Of a stretch of DNA of 64,000 nt, positions 57,580-64,000 are shown in pieces. Every line of letters begins with the position of its first letter. Positions within the stretch are counted from its first letter, which is position 1. The stretch is from Monilinia fructicola (Eukaryota; Ascomycota; Leotiomycetes; Helotiales; Sclerotiniaceae): assembly GCA_008692225.1 (NCBI GenBank), contig VICG01000010.1, forward strand, positions 558,001-622,000. Direction: 5' to 3'. The position numbers were made by a program, and so were the translations under genes. The notes beneath the pieces are model-generated. The model saw only the letters and a program-made list of their open reading frames with translations. It made no database searches and had not been told where the DNA came from.

Positions 57580-59398
57580 ATGGCTTCTCTTAGAGCATCT
57601 AGAATTTTACCCATCCTGTCCAGGAACTCTCTAAGACCACCTGCAGTGTTTTACAAAGCAACGTCCATCCCTTTACGAACAGTAGCTACTTACTGTCCTC
57701 CAACTCAAGCAAAAGCTATCTCCGTCCTTCCCACAAATGTCGACCCTTCATCTGAGGAATATACTCAGAATGCCTCTCAAATGAAACCTCTCCTCGATCA
57801 CCTCTCTTCTCTTACCGCTAAAATACATCAAGGTGGCCCTCCCAAAGCACGTGAAAAGCATTTAGCACGTAAGAAGATGCTTCCCAGAGATCGTATTACG
57901 GCACTCATAGATCCGGGTACATCATTCCTCGAATTAAGCGCATTGGCAGGACATGAGCTTTATCCTGAAGCCGAGATACCTGCTGGTGGGATTATTACAG
58001 GGGTGGGTGTCATTGAAGGGGTAACTTGCATGGTGGTTGCAAATGATAGTACAGTGAAGGGAGGGACATATTATCCCATCACTGTGAAGAAACATCTGAG
58101 GGCACAAGAGATCGCCAAGGAAAATAATCTACCGTGGGCTTTTTCTCGAACCATATAAATATTCTTTACGTGCTAATGCATTAAATTACAGTTGTATCTA
58201 TTTGGTGGATTCAGGTGGAGCAAATCTCCCCCATCAAGCAGATGTCTTTCCAGATCGAGAGCATTTTGGTAGAATTTTCTTCAATCAAGCAAGAATGAGC
58301 TCAATGGGTATTCCACAAGTAGCTGTGGTTATGGGTCCTTGTACAGCAGGTGGTGCCTATGTTCCCGCCATGTCGGATGAAAGTATCATCGTCGGCGAAC
58401 AAGGTCATATTTTCCTCGCCGGTCCACCTCTAGTCAAAGCCGCGACAGGTGAAGTCGTAACAGCCGAAGAACTCGGAGGAGGAAACATGCATAGCTCCGT
58501 ATCTGGCGTAACAGACTATCTCGCCGTTGATGACGCTCATGCCATAGTCCTCGCTCGCCGTTCTATCAGCAATCTTAACTGGCCCACCAAACCTTTCCCA
58601 CCACCAACATCCTATTCAGAACCTCTCTACTCTCCTGAGGAATTAACGGGTATCGCCACAACTAATCTTCGCAAACCCCTTCCAATCCATGAGGTCATCG
58701 CTCGCATCGTAGACGGCAGCGTATTCTCTGAATTCAAACGTGACTATGGCTCCACCCTGGTAACAGGCTTTGCTCATATCTATGGCCACAAAGTTGGCAT
58801 CATCGCCAACAATGGTATTCTCTTCTCCACCTCCTCTCTCAAAGGTGCACATTTCATCGAACTCTGCACCCAGCGTCAAATACCTCTCATTTTCCTACAA
58901 AACATCAGTGGGTTCATGGTAGGCACTGATGCCGAACGCGAAGGCATTGCGAAAAATGGTGCAAAACTTGTCACCGCAGTCGCATGTGCTAATGTACCTA
59001 AATTTACCGTTGTGGTAGGTGCTAGTAATGGCGCTGGCAATTATGGTATGTGTGGTCGAGCATATAGTCCACGATTCCTGTGGATGTGGCCAAATGCACG
59101 GATTGGTGTGATGGGAAGTGAGCAGTTGACTGCTGTTATGGAGACGGTCGGGAAAGCAGTGGATCCTGAACTAAGGGACCGAATTGATAGGGAGAGTGAG
59201 GCGGTTTTCTCAAGTGCTAGATTATGGGTATGTTGTGATTCGAGCTTTGTGTGGAAATGAAGTGACTAATGAAATTAATAGGATGATGGAATTATTCCAC
59301 CGAGTCATACCAGGAGGGTATTGGGTTTGAGCCTGATGGCTGCATTAGGTGGGAAGAATGAGCCGGTAGACACTAAATTCGGGGTTTTCAGAATGTGA
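57580..59398 (+). CDS. mccB: Methylcrotonyl-CoA carboxylase beta (carboxyltransferase) subunit
   Basis: Mitochondrial subunit that transfers the carboxyl group from biotin on the alpha subunit to 3-methylcrotonyl-CoA. Exons 57580-58133, 58192-59227 and 59282-59398; introns of 58 and 54 nt (GTGGGC and GTATGT donors, TGCTAATGC branch); 568 aa, all in frame. Presequence [20 protein letters not shown]. Carboxyltransferase landmarks are [93 protein letters not shown], and [20 protein letters not shown] with [20 protein letters not shown]. It ends TKFGVFRM, as MCC beta proteins do. Confidence 0.97.
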
Positions 59399-62300
59399 AT
59401 GTAGCATCCGGGAACGACGAGTAATGAATAAAATATGTGCTCTATGCAAGTAGCCAATTTATGAAATATTACCGCCTCTTCCCTTGAGAGAAGAATAGAT
59501 AAGACAATTAGTTTCAACTCTTTACAATAAACCGAAATCAGCGCGCTGTATCTTTGGCTAAACATAAGCTTCCAGCAAGCTTCAAAAATATCTACAATTC
59601 TCGCAAGCCCTTCCCTAATTCTTACCCTCTACCACTTGTCAATACTCGAAAATTTATAGGAGACTAGATATCACTATAACCACAAGATCGAGTCGGTTAC
59701 ACTGAGGTATATAAGGCGACTAGAATTCTAAAGCTAGCAGACTACTTGCTTGTATGATCCATGGATAGTGACGTCGAAGCAGAAACACGAAGAAAGCACG
59801 ACAGCCTAACAGATTGCGCGAACCGAACCCAGGTACACCTGGCAATGAAAACCGGTCTCCTACATCTACCAAGGGTATATATAGAGACTCCACCAAGGCG
59901 AGGGACAGATAATGCAATGCAAGCATCGCACGCCGGAATTCGGAACTCTTGGGCATGACATAGGGACGGATATCTGGGAGGCGCCATGGTGACGGAGCAC
60001 GTCGTCGCGTTGATGACATGGATATCTTGCATGCATGCCAATTTTGATTCCGTCACCGGCACCATCACTATCTATCTCTCTTGAGAGAAACACAGCACCG
60101 ATAATGCGCATGGAGATACCCGTGGACTGCAGGCTTGCGCAATTCGCATTCGCGCACGTTAAGTAGACTGGAAAGTGAGTGAAATGGAACCGATGAAATA
60201 GGTTGGCTGTACCCATTCACCTACCTACCTACCTCCCTATGACTCCAGCTGTAAATATGGGGAAGCCCCACTCACCTACTCGTATATATATAACTTAAAA
60301 GGCGCATCTCGGTATCAAACATCAGGGCGGTCAGTGGGCGCTGATTCAGGTCAAGTGATGTTTGATGGTGGAGTGGAGTGTACGCCTGGCCCGAATACGA
60401 AAAAAATCCCCATGTCGAAGGGGGTTTCTGTTAGACGACTACAGTTTTGCTATTTGTTTTGGTGGATTTTGGACTTTTTTTGGAGGGGAGGTTGTAAATT
60501 TTGTGGTTTTGGAGGAGAGAGAATTGTGGTTTTGGAGGATGGGGGATGGAGAAGGGAGGGTGAGGAGCGTGGGTAAGGCGATGAGGAGGAGAGATGGTGT
60601 GGCGTAGTTGGGTGGTCGGAGTGCTTTTTTTATTGATTATTTGGGTGGTGGTTTTGCCTAGATTTTTTGAGATTCACTTTAAAGCTTTTATTATCACTAT
60701 CCACATGCGTGAAATGTACATAGTAATGGCTAAAAGGGTATATATTCAGAAGTCAAGAATGAGCTGAGCAGTTCAAATGCGACATATGTTCTCAAGGTCA
60801 TGTTGGACATGCCTCTTATGGCCACCTATTGAATTCGCAATTCTGCAAGTCCAACCCACTTCCAATAGAAAAGCTTGAGGCCGGGTCTATGAAAAGCTAG
60901 ATTAGAAGTCGACCTACATAATAAATCAATGTAAAATAGTCAATGCGAGTACATCCTCTTGGCTTCTAGCTCAGTATTTCAGGATCATGAACCCAACCCA
61001 CTGATCTGATTGCAACTTTTAATCAGCTTAAATTCCGAATTGAATTGCGTAACAATGTAATGCAACTCCCTCGGTGTATCAATCTGGGGGCAGGTGGGTG
61101 TTCAAAGACACATGCTTGGTCCCGGTAAGACAAATCGAGTATATGCCCTCTATGATGATGATATTCATATCTGTCTAGTCAACATGACTGATGTATGCAA
61201 TGTCGCACGGAGGAATTCCCAGATATTTCGAGACTTGACGAAAGAGACTCCTGGTCTCTGTCAGCCAAGAAGGATCAGTAGCGGTAAGGAGGTTGACATA
61301 TTTGCTGAGACAAAGTCTCTGAACTGTTCTCTCCTTCATATTCAGGTCTTTTATTTTAACGATAACCTTCTTCCCCATATTCTTGAGTGTCGATAGCAAA
61401 TCTATGTATGATACTTTTCCTCGTATACATAAGCATTCAAAATCAAGCAGTTGTCTAACCTCGCAGAAAGAAGTACGAGATTTGCGATCTGGAAGCTAGC
61501 CTTATTACGAAAGTTTAAGCATTTTGAAACATATATCCAGATTGTTCGTTATGATGCATTTGAGGGTAGGATCTACATCTGTTAACGTTGGGTGACTGAA
61601 TTATTCTCCAAAATGTATTTATCAAAAGAGTGGAGGTAGTCAAAGTGGTTGATCATACTAATGCCAATAAAGTAGATGTTACCTCATAAAACTTCAGTAA
61701 GTGTGGAATATATATATTTTCAATAAGGGGTATGAATAAGTATCAAGAGATGCAGGTGTGGTTATATTCGGTGCGTAGGTTAAAACTAACTACACTTCAA
61801 CTCCGTACTACCACACCCAATATTAAAAGGTACCAGCGCTCGAGAGAAACAGGAAATTCGAAATGGCTACAGAAAATTTATCCTATACACCTATAATTTG
61901 GAGGTAAAGAAGAATCAAAAGCTGCATATTGATATATTGTCGAATTTTGGATGACCGAGCTATTTTTTGGGAGTTACGAAGATTCTGATTTTCAGCTTTC
62001 TCTAATATTAGACACTAGTTCTCATGTCTGACGCGTTTATAAATCGTATCAAGACGTTTAAATGAAGATTCTGAAGCCCCTTATAGTTGGCAAAAAAGTA
62101 TCACATGGGCAGGGCTTTACTTACACTTTGAGTGATAGTAGTAGTCCTGAAATAGCTCTATCAAGACTCGCTGCAAGAAACAAAAATCAATGAGTAGAAT
62201 TCGCCAAACTATAAAAGCCAATCATTATCAAATGAGATGCGACAAAAGAGGGTTCGGAAGGCGTATAGAGTATCCACAAAACTGAAGTACGGAAGGAAAA

Positions 62301-63692
62301 AAGAGAAGAAAGGCAAAAAATTAAGGAGGCTCTATATAGCGAATCCCGGAGATCCCTCAATTTAAACCAGGCGAACTGATCCTGCAAGATAAAATCGCTT
62401 CATAAGCATGTGAAACACCGTCTCTTTTTAGGGATATGTGAAAACTCAGCGCGCCTACCTCTGAGCCAATCGTGGCTTTAGTTCCTGGTTATTGGAAGAA
62501 AGAATAATTCAGGTGATGTACAGTACTACTGTTCGCTTAAATCCAAAAATGCCCAAAGTTTTGAGGGACAGACATTCCGTAGAGGGGTAGAGGGCGAGCT
62601 CACGCTCCCTTCCAAGGTTATCGCTAAACATATGCGAGGCCGCGCTTGCGTATCTCTATCTGAATTAACAGAATCGGTGGCTGGATTGTTCCATCCAGAA
62701 GACAAAATGGAAGAAGATGACTACCTAGAGTTGGGGTTCTCTGGCTGATACAGTTTCAAAGAGGGATATGGGTAAAAACAAAGCCTTGATCTCACTATCC
62801 GTCTTCTCTTCTCGCCCTCCATGCTGTCCTCCTACCACTTCATACTGTGATTGCCAAGCAGTTACTACTTGAAATACACTTTTCTCCCAATCAAACTTAC
62901 GTTACGTAGAGCGAATAGCTTTATTTCTAATGCTAAGTGTGGTAATTCCAAATGGAAATACAAAGATCAATAAACTGAGTGTGGAGGAAGAGAGAAACAA
63001 ATACCACCTACATGAGAAGGATATGTAAGGACAGATGCTTGCAAAGTATTGTTCCTCACACATTTCTTGCACTATAGATCCTATGAATAAGGTGCGGCAG
63101 GACAATAGCATGTGAAAACAGACTATGAAAGGGACATCAAACGAGCTATTTAGTATGCGATTCATTGGGCTCGAAAACTAATCAGGCTCAATGAAGAGAG
63201 AAATGATCGCTCATGCTGGTAGTTTGCGCACAACAGTATGTTGAAGCTTTAAACACCATGGAATCAAATCGAGTAGGTGAACTAAGCGCATGAACAAAAA
63301 CCTTAGAATGTCCTTGGAACAATCCTTATGGACGAGTTATTGATTCAAAAGGGATGCGTTGGAAATCATATATGACTCAAGTAAAGTTCAAGAGATTATT
63401 GGGGAGAGTGAGGAGGTAAGAATCACCAAGGCGAGATGAGGTGCACCGATGATGTCGGGTTATATTTGAAAAATTTGATTCATGAGAGAGTTCACCGGCG
63501 AAACACCCGGTGAACTCTCCGGTTACCTCGTGCTGTGTGTTCCAAGGTTGTTTTAAAATTCATGTAGCGTCACAAATCGAAGCGGCGATTAATTAATCCG
63601 AGCCGGAAACCCCCTGGTCAAGCTCATGATAACCAAGGCTCCAGAGCTTCATGCCACATTGGAGGTCCACATCCCATTCAACATCATTCATT
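59399..63692. other. 4.3 kb gene-poor block
   Basis: Longest frames (59742-60068 minus, 61094-61396 plus, 62902-63165 minus) are under 110 codons and show nothing recognisable. The region near 60300-60620 is G-rich. One copy of ATACCCGTGGAC lies at 60116-60127 and a 13-bp palindrome at 63486-63519. No RNA gene or transposon was seen. Confidence 0.5.
63486..63519. repeat. Perfect 13-bp inverted repeat upstream of EMC1
   Basis: Arms GAGAGTTCACCGG (63486-63498) and its exact reverse complement (63507-63519), separated by the 8-nt loop CGAAACAC, about 175 nt before the EMC1 start codon. Confidence 0.9.
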
Positions 63693-64000
63693 ATGCGACT
63701 CCCTCTAAATCTACTTTGTCTGACGCTGTCAATACTTCCACGGACTCTTGCAGTTTTCGCAGATGAAGCATACAGTATCGACTATCACCACGAATTACTA
63801 GGTCTCCCACAACCAGACACAACCTTCTTCTACAAGCCCAGGGAAAATGAACAGGGCGCATTATTGTATACATTGAGTGACCTTAGGGTTCTTGGAGCTG
63901 TAAATCCAGGCACAGGCCAGATTCGATGGCGACAATTACTGGCGAAGGGCGATAATAATGGAGATGGCTTTCTGCGACCAGTTGAGGGAGCTGGTAAAGT
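63693..64000 (+). CDS. emc1: ER membrane protein complex subunit 1, N-terminal part only
   Basis: Large lumenal subunit of the EMC insertase. ATG at 63693 opens a frame that runs to the window edge (102 codons plus two bases). A signal peptide (MRLPLNLLCLTLSILPRTLA) is followed by DEAYSIDYHHELLGLPQPDT, the family N-terminus, and then the first beta-propeller strands (LYTLSDLRVLGAVNPGTGQI, then RWRQLL). The DUF1620 C-terminal part is outside the window. The frame is clean as far as visible. Confidence 0.9.
   Translation, partial: MRLPLNLLCLTLSILPRTLAVFADEAYSIDYHHELLGLPQPDTTFFYKPRENEQGALLYTLSDLRVLGAVNPGTGQIRWRQLLAKGDNNGDGFLRPVEGAGK

Noticed and set aside
1..64000. tRNA, rRNA, CRISPR arrays, complete transposons
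   Set aside because: No T-arm/anticodon arrangement, rRNA segment, spaced direct-repeat array, transposase, reverse transcriptase or terminal repeats were recognised by eye. A tRNAscan or repeat search could still find small or divergent ones.

Overview
The window is nuclear DNA of a filamentous ascomycete (Pezizomycotina). Genes have several short GT..AG introns, mostly 46-240 nt with CTAAC/CTGAC-like branch sites. Intergenic regions are long, AT-leaning and full of microsatellites. The gene set (ApsA-type nuclear-migration protein, RO10, Sho1, Cti6, leucine-catabolism enzymes) is typical of these moulds. The style of the spacers makes me favour a leotiomycete (Botrytis/Sclerotinia-like), but that is an impression, not proof.

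Layout, left to right: a CYP52-type P450 running off the left edge (-); a poorly supported locus at 2.4-3.4 kb; a large cortical ApsA/Num1-like protein (-, 4.8-10.1 kb); the splicing factor CWC24 (+); a new four-exon secreted cysteine-rich protein (-, 14.1-15.4 kb); a 5.4 kb gene-poor block; an Nmd5/importin-7-type karyopherin (+, 20.8-24.3 kb); NAD(P)HX epimerase (-) divergent from mitochondrial ribosomal protein bS16m (+); an AVT-type amino-acid transporter (-) divergent from the dynactin-arm protein RO10 (+); a 5.4 kb gene-poor block with an 11-bp minisatellite; the osmosensor SHO1 (+); methylcrotonyl-CoA carboxylase alpha (-); a 2-oxoglutarate/Fe(II) dioxygenase (-); an uncharacterised 625-aa protein (-); the PHD protein Cti6 (+); a short-chain dehydrogenase (+) convergent with isovaleryl-CoA dehydrogenase (-); methylcrotonyl-CoA carboxylase beta (+), divergent from IVD; a 4.3 kb gene-poor block; and the start of EMC1 (+).

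The clearest functional theme is mitochondrial leucine breakdown. IVD and the MCC beta subunit share one 675-bp promoter region, and the MCC alpha subunit lies about 13 kb away, so consecutive steps from isovaleryl-CoA to methylglutaconyl-CoA sit within 19 kb. ApsA and RO10 both act in dynein-dependent nuclear positioning, but they are 22 kb apart and unlinked by anything visible.

A second theme concerns the data. Eight otherwise conserved genes carry single-base indels (about sixteen in all, mostly one extra base in a short homopolymer). Undoing them restores conserved protein sequence, and in each complete model all exons then close in frame. This looks like homopolymer miscalling in the assembly rather than mass pseudogenisation. 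I therefore give gene spans as whole loci and state where each frame breaks.
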